Below are positions 52,836-61,600 of a stretch of DNA of 64,000 nucleotides, one piece after another. The notes under the pieces are model-generated. The model saw nothing but the letters and a program-made list of their open reading frames with translations, was not told the origin of the DNA and ran no database searches. Where the stretch lies: assembly GCA_047631555.1 (NCBI GenBank), contig JBLHZY010000001.1, positions 1,339,930-1,403,929 on the forward strand, given 5' to 3'. Position numbers and translations under genes: made by a program. Every line of letters starts with the position of its first letter. Positions within the stretch are counted from its first letter, which is position 1. The stretch is from JBLHZY01 sp047631555. Lineage in GTDB: Bacteria > Pseudomonadota > Alphaproteobacteria > Rhodobacterales > Rhodobacteraceae.

Positions 52836-54487
52836 TCAACGTTTCGTATCATTGTTCCAACTGACAGATTTCCACTTTCTCGCGCTTTCCCACCACGCTC
52901 CTTCGGAACGCCGCCAGCAGCTGTGGTCATTGTCCCCCGCAGGCCAAGTGTTGCGCTCTGCAATTAGAAGCCAAATCGGCGTAACCTCTTGTTGCGTGCA
53001 ATAGTTCAAAAGCTCTTCTTCGCGAATTAAGTCTGCAGATCTGTCTTCGGCCGGCTTCATAAGCTTGATTAGCTCATGCCCTTCATCGTCAACCCAGCTT
53101 CTTACTCCAATGCTGCCAAGCCTAATGCCCAAGTCCTCTGCCAGCCAACGCTGTGGTACATAGACGCCAAAGCCATCAGGCAGCGTATTGTCCATATGGC
53201 CTTCCCAGTAATATCGAGCTACAGGATTCGAGTATCTGTAGTTCTCTGACGAGCCTCGAGTGACCTCGCTGATCTTTTCAGAAGAGCAAGTATCTCGCCA
53301 AAAAGCTTCCAATAGGAATGGCCCATCGATAACTTGGCGGGGATTGAAGTCCGATACATCCAGGGATCGGCGCTTATTGAGTTCAGCAACGAATTCTTCA
53401 GCATCGCCGTTTTTCACAAATACGCAGTAGATGAAGCGAAACTCTTCCTATCTTGCGCCATGTCCTGGGCTTGGTTTGGCATACCTCTGCCGTTCACAGT
53501 TAAACTCGTACAGAATTCTCCACCTTGCACTGTCGCCATCATAACGAACCAGCTTACTTTCAAGGCCCATTGTTGGGTCTTCCTCAAACGGCCAAGCTTT
53601 CAAATCCGCCTCTGATACTTCAGGCAGACGTATTTTTGGTTCTATCATCCAATCTTCATCCGCGCCTGACGCAGCTTCAAAACGCGAACTGATTGGCAGG
53701 ATAGTTGGCTCAATATCACGATAAAAACTTTGGTGTGTATGATTACACCTGACCGGAGTCTCGGGCCACTCGTTCAGATACCAGAAATTGTCGGAGAGAC
53801 GGGCTGCAATTTCGTCTAGCGCAATCCACTGGTACTTTTTCCCAATCTTCTCGAGAACGTTCTCGTGGCGCGAGCCATAGGCTCCTCGGCCATCATCAGG
53901 GAAGAGTTCCTTTGTCCAGCCGAGCTCATAGGCTCGTCTCGTGATCCAATATCGGCACTGTTGCACATCGACAGAATCGTACTGTGAGTACCCCAATCCT
54001 TCTCGCAGATACTCAAAGGAGAACCGCTCTTTTTCGAGGTCTTCCAACAATGCCTCAAAGGCTTGTCGTGCTTCAAGAACCTCGTTCTCAAGTTTTTCTC
54101 ATCTTCGTCTACCTTCGGCTCGCCGTCGTCACCATTGGCTAGGTATTTGGTTATCCAAGCAGGAGGCCTGCTGCGCAATTCTTGGAAAGTAGCAAGGGCT
54201 GCCTCTCTTGCAGGGAAAGGTGAAACCACATCCTCTACAAACAAGTCTTTGACTTGATCCTTGGACATAGGCGCTGGGCAATACAACGTGGTTGCAAGAA
54301 AGGGCCTGACGCGCCCGGTAATGGTGTACTTTCCAAAGTCCCCCCATTCGTCGGAGGCGGACCGTAGAATTTCTTCCGACCCACGTTCTTCCGCAATCGC
54401 TTTCACGTCTTCAACGGTCACCTCAAGTTCAGGAGGCGAAGCCCCAAATGGCGATTTGCATGAGTCTAAATCGACTTCTGTGCTAAG
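52836..54487 (-). pseudogene. C-terminal remnant of a large unknown protein, broken three ways
   Basis: Three segments rejoin into one protein of about 550 residues. A run of five A (plus strand T-run 54093-54097) needs one extra base to join EDEK to LENEVLEARQ. An in-frame TAG (53448-53450) separates PSPGHGAR from EEFRFIYCVF in the same frame. The 5' end is cut by an IS at about 54487. It contains LEKIGKKYQWIALDEIAARL; I recall similar GKKYQWIA motifs near the C-terminus of very large NTPase proteins of defence islands, but could not check this. Composition is unlike the backbone. Confidence 0.65.
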
Positions 54488-54680
54488 TGGACCTGTCGCG
54501 GTTTGATGCGGCTCCTTTGATGGCATTTACTGCAACAAAGGAGACTGACTATGGGACTAAAACGGACGGACGAATTCCGCCAAGATGCGGTGCGTATTGC
54601 GCTGACCAGTGGGCTGACGCGCAAGCAAGTGGCTGACGATCTAGGCGTTGGGATGTCGACGCTGAACAAATGGATCACAG
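54485..54680 (+). mobile_element. IS3-type element, 5' end and start of orfA only
   Basis: ATG at 54551, after AAAGGAG, encodes MGLKRTDEFRQDAVRIALTS and a helix-turn-helix (LTRKQVADDLGVGMSTLNKW) of an IS3-type OrfA. After about 43 codons it is cut by the next IS fragment. The left boundary is placed where the pseudogene frame ends, near CTAAGTGGACC; the exact terminal base is unsure. Confidence 0.7.
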
Positions 54681-55023
54681 CTTTCCGCTTCCCAACGGGC
54701 GTCACCATTTTTTTGAGTTGATATCTCGCAGTATCGCGTTGTCGAGGATCTGCTCAGCCAGCAACTTCTTCAGCTTGCCATTCTCGTCCTCCAAAGCGCG
54801 CAACCGCTTCGCGTCAGAAGGTTCCATTCCGCCATACTTCGATTCGTATTTGTAAAACGTAGCAGAACTGATCGCGTGCCATCGACACACGTCAGCGGTC
54901 TTCTCACCAGATTCCAGTTACTTGATAATTGCTATGATCTGTTCGTCTGTGAATCGTGTCTTCATTTGTCCGTCCTTTTGTTGGGCGGACTCTACACAAA
55001 GCTGGAGGAGTTTTAGGGGCTCA
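54675..55023 (-). mobile_element. IS3-family (IS51/IS407-like) element, truncated after orfA
   Basis: Same IS type as 57626-58842, with its outer end TGAGCCCCTAAAACTCCTCC at 55023. OrfA reads MKTRFTDEQIIAIIK then a TAA stop, continues in frame and ends KKW at the A7 slippage site, where OrfB would begin. OrfB is lost after about 12 codons at the junction with the previous fragment. Confidence 0.75.
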
Positions 55024-55556
55024 AGTCAGTTGCCCAGATACAGAAAACAAAGACCAAAACCTCAGCTGCGCTTGTTCGCAGTCAGCCGCTCCAGCCATTC
55101 AGCGGCCTCTTCGTTTGCATCACTCAGAACACGGCCGTAACGATAACAAGTCTTGCTAATCTGAGGCGTGCTACAAGCCCGTGTGATGCTGACGCCATGC
55201 CTTGTGACCGCATTCATCGCCATCTCTCGCCTTCGCGACGGCCTTAACATGCGACATTGTCACTTGGACCAATGGCGCAACAAATGTGCTTCCAAGAGCT
55301 TCCTTCAGCAAGTCATTTGCATGCTCTTCTCAGCACACATGCGCTTGAGGCGGCGGTTCTGTTCAGCCATACCCTTCATCTTGACGATCAAAGACGTGCC
55401 CATGCCGCCAAACTTCGTGCGCCATTTGTAGAAGCTTGCGTTGCTCCCCCATGAATGCGGCACAGTTCAGAAACCGGCACGCCACCCTCAGCCTGCGTAA
55501 AGATACCCATGAGCGGTGCGTCGCTATATCGTTCTTTCCTCGTCAAAAATCTCCTT
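55024..55556 (-). mobile_element. Degenerate IS3-family orfA-orfB remnant
   Basis: On the minus strand, the pieces AEGGVPVSELCRIHGG, ASFYKWRTKFGGMG and AEQNRRLKRMCAEKSMQ (OrfA) and RREMAMNAVTRHGVSITRAC (OrfB) appear in shifting frames. OrfB stops after RSWGFGLCF-like sequence at the junction with 55023. A 44-bp palindromic insert (55246-55289) lies at the orfA/orfB boundary. Confidence 0.75.
55246..55289. repeat. Palindromic mini-insert, copy D (most diverged)
   Basis: Contains CATTGT-CACTTGG-ACCAATGG (core 55255-55275), related to the copies at 60880, 61335 and 63406. It sits inside a transposase remnant where normal IS sequence would be continuous. Confidence 0.5.
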
Positions 55557-55609
55557 AGAAATACTGCCTAGAACATTTCACTTTTGAACACAGCCTATGT
55601 TATGGGGAC

Positions 55610-55805
55610 TACCGCCTAAGTAGGAGGCTGTCTACCTGCACAAATCGCAGGCAGGCTTCCAAGCCAAACGCGTCTTAACAATTGGATCGGCTTCTACGAC
55701 GCCGCGCGGCCACATACGGCGCTTGAAAACGGACATTTGATGATGCATATTTTGTTAACATACAAAAAATCGACCGGCGTGAACCCTAAACAGAATGCAT
55801 CTTAA
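55610..55805 (+). mobile_element. IS3-family transposase, C-terminal remnant
   Basis: In one forward frame WIGFYDAARPHTALENGHLM, and at the end KSTGVNPKQNAS then stop, match the C-terminus of an IS3-type integrase core (the YNxxRPHxAL region). An upstream piece reading EAVYLHKSQAGFQAKRV is one frame off. No catalytic region remains. Confidence 0.7.
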
Positions 55806-56006
55806 CTAATCCGCAAAGCTGGTCAGGAAATATTGGACAATTCCATTGTTTAGTTGGTACTCTTCTGGTTTCAACGGCCGCAATAGGCTAACATGCATAT
55901 CTAAACGCAGCCACGCTTCGATTTGTAGTTGCAAAATGTCACCGAACTTATGCAAATAGTGAAGAACACGATTTTGACAGCATAAAATGTGCTGCCTGGA
56001 GAGCGA

Positions 56007-56861
56007 ATGCGCCGTTGTATACTACATTTAGGAGCTCATAGAACGGGGACGACCCTCCTTCAAGAATTCATGTTTGTTCGAAATATGTCTGCCGAAAAGC
56101 TTGGGTTACGTTTAATCGGGATAAACGAATGTCGAGGTGTGACAGGACTTCTTTCTGGTTTGATTTATGATATATCTATTGATCCAGGTGCACACCGAAA
56201 AGATGAGCGCCATCTATTTAATACAATCAAAGTCGATTTGTCCCGCGGGAAAAAAATTGTCTTAAGTGATGAAAATATAGCAGGAACTATGGAGAATATC
56301 CTTAATGAGATGACACTATACCCCAACATTTCAGCAAATACTTTAAGGCTTGGCCCTTCAATAGATTTGTTTGATACAATTTATTTTTCTATCCGGCCTC
56401 AGTATAATTGGTGGGTATCTGCTCTAGCATTTCTAACGCAAAAAGGTCACGTGCTGCCATCTTCAGAGACTATGGAAAAAATTTCTTCTAATGTAAGGAC
56501 TTGGAGTACGGTCGTAAGCGAGTTAGCCTCGGCTTTTCCAGAAAAATTTCTGGTCATTCGAGAATTCGATAGTTTTATTTCAAACCCAAAGCGTCAACTA
56601 AGGGAAATAACTGGTTGGAATGAAGTTAAGCAGATCAAAAATATCGAAAAAAAGGTAGCTAATAAGGCTGAGAAAGGACTAAAAATTCTGAAGAGCTATA
56701 GTAGTCAAAGTTTAGGAAACGATCACGCTAATCTGTTGTTTTCAACCACTCAGAAAGAGCATTTGGAGATGCTGTATAGTCAAGACATTTTGAATATTGA
56801 CGAAATTGTAAAGGGACGCGGAAAGTTTATCCGAGCTACTGAGGGCAACAAAAGCTCTTAA
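56007..56861 (+). CDS. Sulfotransferase-like protein (P-loop, PAPS-type)
   Basis: A 284-residue protein with the 5'-phosphosulfate-binding loop HLGAHRTGTTLLQEFMF at residues 6-22 and a later REFDSFISNPKRQLREITG segment where the 3'-phosphate site of sulfotransferases usually ends. The middle is poorly conserved. GGAGAG before ATG 56007 fixes the start. It is strikingly AT-rich with non-backbone codons, so it was acquired horizontally. Homologues modify polysaccharides or small molecules; no glycosyltransferase neighbours remain. It appears intact. Confidence 0.7.
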   Translation: MRRCILHLGAHRTGTTLLQEFMFVRNMSAEKLGLRLIGINECRGVTGLLSGLIYDISIDPGAHRKDERHLFNTIKVDLSRGKKIVLSDENIAGTMENILNEMTLYPNISANTLRLGPSIDLFDTIYFSIRPQYNWWVSALAFLTQKGHVLPSSETMEKISSNVRTWSTVVSELASAFPEKFLVIREFDSFISNPKRQLREITGWNEVKQIKNIEKKVANKAEKGLKILKSYSSQSLGNDHANLLFSTTQKEHLEMLYSQDILNIDEIVKGRGKFIRATEGNKSS

Positions 56862-57343
56862 AGGTAGTATGTCAATGGTAACACTAGAGCAATCTACACT
56901 GAAAGTTGTGCATGTTTGGTATTTGCCCCATCGGGATGATGGCCTCCCATGAAGGGGAGGGGGATAGCTCAGAGTACTATGGTGTTGTGGTGGTTCCTCC
57001 ATCATTCGATGATAGTTTGTACTTCACGCAACGAGTAGAAGATTTCATCGTTCAAAAACTCATCGGGCATTCGCTAACACTGGGCACCGCTTGCCCATAC
57101 CTATGTATAAACGGTGGAGTTTTTTGTCATTGTCCTGTTTCATCCAGGCCGCGTACAAGCGCACGAAATTCAACAACCTTTGCATTCTAGCTCAAAAGAA
57201 GAAGTAGCACAGTGCGTCTACAAGTGAGGCTAGACGCTACAGTGAAAATGTGGTTCGGTTAACCTATCTTTAGCTTGATCTGAGTATTCTGAGACTGGCT
57301 TAGCAGTGCCCAATAAACATATCAAAGAAAACCTTAAAAATTA
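56862..57343. other. AT-rich stretch with one IS remnant
   Basis: Apart from the minus-strand IS remnant at 56935-57090, nothing functional is seen. An inverted repeat TGGGCA-CCGCT-TGCCCA lies at 57085-57101. Short frames in both strands have no coding character. Confidence 0.4.
56935..57090 (-). mobile_element. Diverged remnant of the IS found at 61007-62301
   Basis: The minus strand reads ELLNDEIFYSLREVQTIIE, stop, WRNHHN, matching ELLNGEIFYSLREAQIIIE and WRKHYN of the element at 61007-62301. Only the C-terminal integrase tail is left and it has decayed further than the other copy. Confidence 0.65.
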
Positions 57344-57372
57344 GGCTCCAAAGATTAACTATCGTTGGAGCC
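57344..57372 (-). terminator. Probable terminator of the split 79-codon gene
   Basis: GGCTCCAA and TTGGAGCC pair across a 13-base loop; on the minus strand TAATTTTTAAGG follows. It lies about 200 bp past the reconstructed stop at 57572. Confidence 0.5.
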
Positions 57373-57625
57373 GATTTCACACGTTAACTAATTTTTCATT
57401 ATTTTCGAATATCAACACCTAAATGTGGAAAAATTTAAAACTAGTTGGAATTTTTAGCGCAAGCCTTTCGTTTCATGCGCTTATCCTCTATCAAGCATAT
57501 GGGCTTTTTTTCTCTTGGTAAAGGTAGACCCATTTTGAATGATTTGCCCTACAGTCGCTGTCGTTACTCCGTCAAAATGGAGAAGGTTTGCGGGCAAAAA
57601 TTTTGCCCCCTCCGTCTATACGGTC

Positions 57626-58842
57626 TGACCTGTGCCCCAAGTTCCCTCCAGCTTTACGCGGAATCCTTGGAGTTAAATCTTTGGCGTTAGGCTGCCATCT
57701 TGTCCATGGCCTTTCTCTGTAAAAATCCCATCGGCGTCAGGTTGCCCAATGCTGAATGTGGTCTGCGCCAATTGTAATCCTCCTGCCATTCTTCAAGCGT
57801 TTTGCGGGCATCGCGCAATGTGCCAAATAGCGTTTCATTGAGGCATTCATCTCGCAACTTGCCCTTGAAGCTTTCGATGAATCCGTTCTGCTGGGGCTTG
57901 CCCGGCGCGATATAGTGCCAATCAACACCAGTTTCCTGAACCCATTTGAGGATCGCCATGCTGGTGAACTCAGTTCCGTTGTCCGACACAATCGTCTTTG
58001 GCATGCCTCGTTCAGCGATCACCTTGTCCAGTTCACGTACAACACGGTGACCAGACAATGATGTGTCAGCCAGCAGAACCAAGTTCTCACGACTGAAGTC
58101 ATCAACAACTGCCAAAATGCGGAACCTGCGACCGTCTGTCAGGGCGTCAGACACGAAATCCAAACTCCTGCGTTGGTTCGGGCCATCCGGCGGGACCCTT
58201 GGCTTCCTTGTGCCCAAAGCACGCTTTCTACCGGCTCTACTGCGCACCTGAAGCTTCTCTTCACGGTAGATGCGCCTCACTTTCTTGTGGTTCACCTCAA
58301 AACCTTCTCGGGCGATCATCACGTGAATACGGCGGCAACCAAACCGACTGCGTTCACACGACACGCGTTTGATTGCATCTCGCAGTTCCACATCATCACC
58401 ACGGCGTGACAGATATCGCACCGTTGACCGATCGATCTGCAGCACATCACACGCCCGCCGCTGGCTCACACCGTGCGCTTCGCACAGGTGAACCACCACT
58501 TCCCGCCTCCCAACGGGCGTCACCATTTTTTTGAATTGACTTCTCGCAACATAGCATTGTCCAACATCTGCTCTGCCCGCAAATTTCTTCAGCTTGCCAT
58601 TCTCGTCCACCAAAGCGCGCAACCGCTTCGCGTCAGAAGGTTCCATTCCGCCATACTTCGATTTGTATTTGTAAAACGTCGCAGAACTGATCCCGTGCCG
58701 TCGACACACGTCAGCGGTCTTCTCACCAGATTCCTGTTACTTGATAATTGCTATGATCTGTTCGTCTGTGAATCGTGTCTTCATTTGTCCGTCCTTTTGT
58801 TGGGCGGACTCTACACAAAACTGGAGGTGTTTTAGAGGCTCA
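57626..58842 (-). mobile_element. Complete IS3-family (IS51/IS407-like) insertion sequence with 4-bp target duplication
   Basis: Both ends are present: TGACCTGTGCCCC at 57626 and TGAGCCTCTAAAACACCTCC at 58842 share CCTCCAG and neighbouring bases as imperfect inverted repeats. GGTC occurs on both sides (57622-57625 and 58843-58846). The element is about 1.2 kb and encodes one transposase frame (57687-58709). The same type occurs as fragments at 54675, 59390 and 59871. It interrupts a 79-codon ORF. Confidence 0.88.
57687..58709 (-). CDS. IS3-family transposase, OrfA and OrfB fused in one frame
   Basis: The 340-residue frame from GTG 58709 joins the end of OrfA (ISSATFYKYKSKYGGMEPSD) to OrfB with an rve DDE core (SLDFVSDALTDGRRF, VSDNGTEFTS, FIESFKGKLRDE). 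One extra base after KLKK, compared with the copy at 54675, shifts OrfA into the OrfB frame before the A7 slippage site and garbles about 18 residues. The true OrfA start MKTRFTDEQIIAIIK is followed by a TAA stop, so activity is doubtful. Confidence 0.8.
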   Translation of the reverse strand: MCRRHGISSATFYKYKSKYGGMEPSDAKRLRALVDENGKLKKFAGRADVGQCYVARSQFKKMVTPVGRREVVVHLCEAHGVSQRRACDVLQIDRSTVRYLSRRGDDVELRDAIKRVSCERSRFGCRRIHVMIAREGFEVNHKKVRRIYREEKLQVRSRAGRKRALGTRKPRVPPDGPNQRRSLDFVSDALTDGRRFRILAVVDDFSRENLVLLADTSLSGHRVVRELDKVIAERGMPKTIVSDNGTEFTSMAILKWVQETGVDWHYIAPGKPQQNGFIESFKGKLRDECLNETLFGTLRDARKTLEEWQEDYNWRRPHSALGNLTPMGFLQRKAMDKMAA

Positions 58843-59174
58843 GGTCGGAAGGCTTCTCCCAGATCACACGATCTTTGGCAATCCAAAGGTGTTCTGGTTT
58901 ACGCTGGACAATAGCTTCCTCTACCCCAGAAAGCGATCTTGCTTCTTTCGCGGTGTGCGCTAACACCCAACCATTGACGCTTCGAGCGCCCTTAGGATCC
59001 GCGGCTAATTTTATTTTCCAAACCTGTAGCATAAGTAGGGAATCACACATAATGGTTAACAAAATGTTGAAGCCTCCGAGATTTTTTGGTCTTTGCTTGG
59101 TATTATTTGGAAGCAAAGGAAGAGGAGAACGTAAGGTCAAATTTGTTGCTCAAATGAGTTCAAGATTGATGTAA

Positions 59175-59346
59175 CGGCACAGATCGCGGAGCGGAGTATT
59201 CGGCAAAGGATGTGGCTAGATATCTGGGGATCAGTATCAAGTCTCCTAATACATGGATAGCGAGAAGCGACGACAAGAAGAAATATGAACAGTATTGCTG
59301 CATGCCGTCAGTTGTTGAGGGCAGTACAATAGATCACTTTTCCGCC
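59175..59346 (+). mobile_element. IS3-type orfA remnant
   Basis: The frame from 59177 reads EYSAKDVARYLGISIKSPNT then WIARSDDKKKYEQ, close to the helix-turn-helix of IS3-type OrfA proteins (YSxKDVAxRLGISxKSLYTW). The rest is lost. Confidence 0.6.
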
Positions 59347-59388
59347 TGAGCGCCAGACAGGGTTTGTGTGACTGTGACCCAAATTTCT

Positions 59389-59510
59389 TCAAAATTTGCA
59401 CGGAGACCTTGGGGTTAAATGTTTGACGTTAGCCGCCTTCTTGTCCATCGCCTTTCTCTTCAAAAAAATCCATTGACGTAGGGTTGCCCAATGCTGAAGG
59501 CGACCGGCGC
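59389..59510 (-). mobile_element. Decayed left-end fragment of the IS type at 57626
   Basis: The sequence follows 57626-57780 almost base for base with small changes: TGTGACCC end, GGAGTTAAAT-like GGGGTTAAAT, CTTGTCCATCGCCTTTCTCT and AGGGTTGCCCAATGCTGAA. Only the 3' end of orfB and the outer end remain. Confidence 0.7.
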
Positions 59511-59605
59511 CAGTATTCACTGTTTGACTTCAGCACTCGCTGGACAAATTTGAGGATTTGAATAAAGGAGGATTTCTAGTTCATCTTATCGATTAGGAGA
59601 TCGAG

Positions 59606-59868
59606 ATGACGAAGAAGCCAACCACACCGAAAGACACAGGCGACAAGGTTATTAAGAACATCTGACTTAAGACGCGCCAAGCTTGTTCGTCCGAGAGGAA
59701 AATCCGCATTATTTTGACCAGTCTGCGTGGCGAGGAGAGCATCGCCGTTCTTTGCCGCCGCGAGGGCATTGCAGAGAGCCTGTATTACAGCTGGTGGTAA
59801 GAGTTCCTTGAGACGGGCAAGCGCCGGTTGTCGGGTGAAACAGCGCGCCAGGCGACGTCATCAATGAC
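59606..59868 (+). pseudogene. Degenerate IS3-family orfA
   Basis: From ATG 59606: MTKKPTTPKDTGDKVIKNI, stop, KTRQACSSERKIRIILTSLR, ESIAVLCRREGIAESLYYSW, stop, EFLETGKRRLSGETARQATS. Two stops break a typical IS3 OrfA, and it ends where the IS fragment at 59871 begins. Confidence 0.75.
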
Positions 59869-59870
59869 TT

Positions 59871-59967
59871 GAGCCCCTAAAACTCCTCCAGTTTTGTGTA
59901 GAGTCCGCCCAACAAAAGGACGGACAAATGAAGGCACGATTCACAGACGAACAGATCATAGCAATTT
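59871..59967 (+). mobile_element. 5' end fragment of the 57626-type IS
   Basis: Begins TGAGCCCCTAAAACTCCTCC and runs into MKARFTDEQIIAI of OrfA, in plus orientation, then is cut at codon 13 by the element starting at 59968. Confidence 0.8.
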
Positions 59968-59984
59968 GAGGTGCCCCTAGTTTC

Positions 59985-60920
59985 CTATACACCTGTCGTG
60001 TTCATTCTCTGTTGTTTGATCTCATAGTCAACCGGTGACAGCATGCCGTTGTTGGTGTGCTTGCGTGTCGGGTTGTAGAACATCTCGATGTAATCGAACA
60101 CGTCTTGCCTTGCAGCGTCGCGTGTCTGATATGTCCGTCGCCTGATCCGTTCACGTTTTAGCAGTTGGAAGAAACTCTCGGCGACAGCATTATCATGGCA
60201 GTTCCCACGTCTGCTCATGCTGGCAATCAAATTGTGCTTACCGAGAAATGATTGCCATTCTTTGCTGGTGAATTGCAAACCTTGGTCAGAATGGATCATG
60301 ACCTTGGCCTTTGGTTTGCGCCGCCAAACAGCACTTAGCAACGCTTGAAGGGCGAGATCCGTCTTCATGCGCGATTGCATGGACCAACCGACAATACGCC
60401 TTGAGAACAGATCGATCACGATAGCCAAATACGACCAGCCTTCGTGTGTCCTGATGTAGGTGATGTCGGTCACCCAGACCCTGTCTGGTGCATCCAACTC
60501 GAACTACCGGTCCAATGTGTTATCAGCGATGATGGCTGGTTTGCCGCCATACTGGCCAGGGCGACGTTTGTAGCCAATCTGCGCTGCGATGCCCGCTATG
60601 CTGGCCAAACGTGCAACACGGTTCTCTGAGCAGGTCTCACCCTGACCCAGAAGATCATCGTGCAGTTTGCGATATCCGTAGACCTTACTGCTGTCGGCCC
60701 ATGCTTGTTGGATCATCTCTGTCTGTCGCACGTCTTCGAGCGCACGCTGACTTAGCGGTTCTTTAAGCCATGCATAGAAGCCGCTGAAATGAACCGCCAG
60801 CACACGACACATTGCGCGCACCGAAAACTCAAAGCGAGGTGTCTCAATAAACGCATACCTCACTGAGACTCGCGCGCTAGGTGTGCGCGCGTCCATTGCC
60901 CTCGGACCAATGGCGGACAA
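59985..60920 (-). pseudogene. orfB of the outer IS3 element, broken by one nonsense codon
   Basis: Reads SVRYAFIETPRFEFSVRAMC through HTH_21 into the rve core (WVTDITYIRTHEGWSYLAIV, IHSDQGLQFTSKEWQSF, and a C-terminal YNPTRKH). A single in-frame TAG (60504-60506) separates NTLDR from FELDAPDRVWVTD; changing it would restore a full transposase of about 290 residues. A 41-bp palindromic insert sits at the orfA/orfB boundary. Confidence 0.8.
60880..60920. repeat. Palindromic mini-insert, copy A
   Basis: On the minus strand TTGTCCGCCATTGGTCCGAG then GGCAATGGACGCG lies between GTGGCCT and GCGCGCGAGTCTCAG, which would be adjacent in an intact orfA. Core 60893-60913. Confidence 0.65.
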
Positions 60921-61334
60921 AGGCCACGCCCTTTTTTAGTATGTTGCGCTCCTCGGTGACCCGCGCCAGTTCTCGCTTCGAGCGCTTGATCTCGGCAGCC
61001 TGTTCTTGAGCAGCCCCACTTGAGTGGTCCATGATGAAAGTTAGTGCATGATAGGCCTTTGATCCATGGGCACGATGGCTTCTGGCGCAGGTGGGCGGTA
61101 ACCCAATGCACTGTGTGGTCGTTTGATGTTGTAATGTTTCCTCCATCTTTCAATGATGATTTGGGCTTCACGCAGGGAGTAGAAGATTTCGCCGTTCAGC
61201 AATTCATCCCTTATTCGCCCGTTGAAGCTTTCGCATTACCCGCTCTCCCAGGGTGACCCAGGTTCGATGTCGGCAGTTTTTGCCCCAACCGCCTTGATCC
61301 CATCCCTGACGGCCTCGGCGATAAACTCTGGGCC

Positions 61335-61379
61335 GTCGCCCATTGGGCTCGAACCAATGGCGCCTTCAATGGGCAACTC
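61335..61379. repeat. Palindromic mini-insert, copy C
   Basis: Lies between VPAYIR and DGPEFIAEAVRDG in the minus-strand orfB, where IS3 transposases read IRSDNGPEF. Core 61339-61359: CCATTGG, seven bases, CCAATGG, a perfect palindrome. The net addition keeps the frame. Confidence 0.7.
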
Positions 61380-61562
61380 ATACCTAATATAAGCAGGCAC
61401 ACCCCGCAGGATGAACAGGTCAGTCAAAGCATCTATCACCTCGTTCGAATTCAATTTCCGTTTCACCCGGATCGCTAAGCATTCTCGGCTATGTTCATCC
61501 AAGATGTTGAGCGTCCTAAAAGCACGACCGTCCTCAGTGCAATGATGAACGAAGTCATATGA

Positions 61563-61600
61563 TCCCATTGGCTGTCAGGGCATGTTTACATGCCCGAGAA
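61563..61600. repeat. Second type of palindromic mini-insert
   Basis: Splits DHV (W) from SYDFV-like sequence in the same orfB. Its centre GGGCATGTTTACATGCCC is a perfect 18-bp palindrome (61578-61595), next to CCATTGGCTGTCAG, which resembles the other mini-insert's end. Confidence 0.6.

Larger units (their letters stand above)
57572..59032 (-). pseudogene. 79-codon hypothetical gene split by a complete IS
   Basis: Part 1 runs from ATG 59032 to 58844 (63 codons, MLQVWKIKLAAD...WEKPSD). Removing the IS (57626-58842) and one GGTC duplicate continues the same frame for RIDGGGKIFARKPSPF and a stop at 57572-57574. The frame is open throughout, so the gene was intact when the IS landed. The protein (NGWVLAHTAKEARSLSGVEE, QRKPEHLWIAKDRV) is not recognised; a terminator-like hairpin lies downstream. 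Confidence 0.6.

Noticed and set aside
57445..57690. 81-codon plus-strand frame next to the complete IS
   Set aside because: It crosses the IS end at 57626, so it cannot be an ancestral gene; the opposite strand carries the better-supported split ORF.
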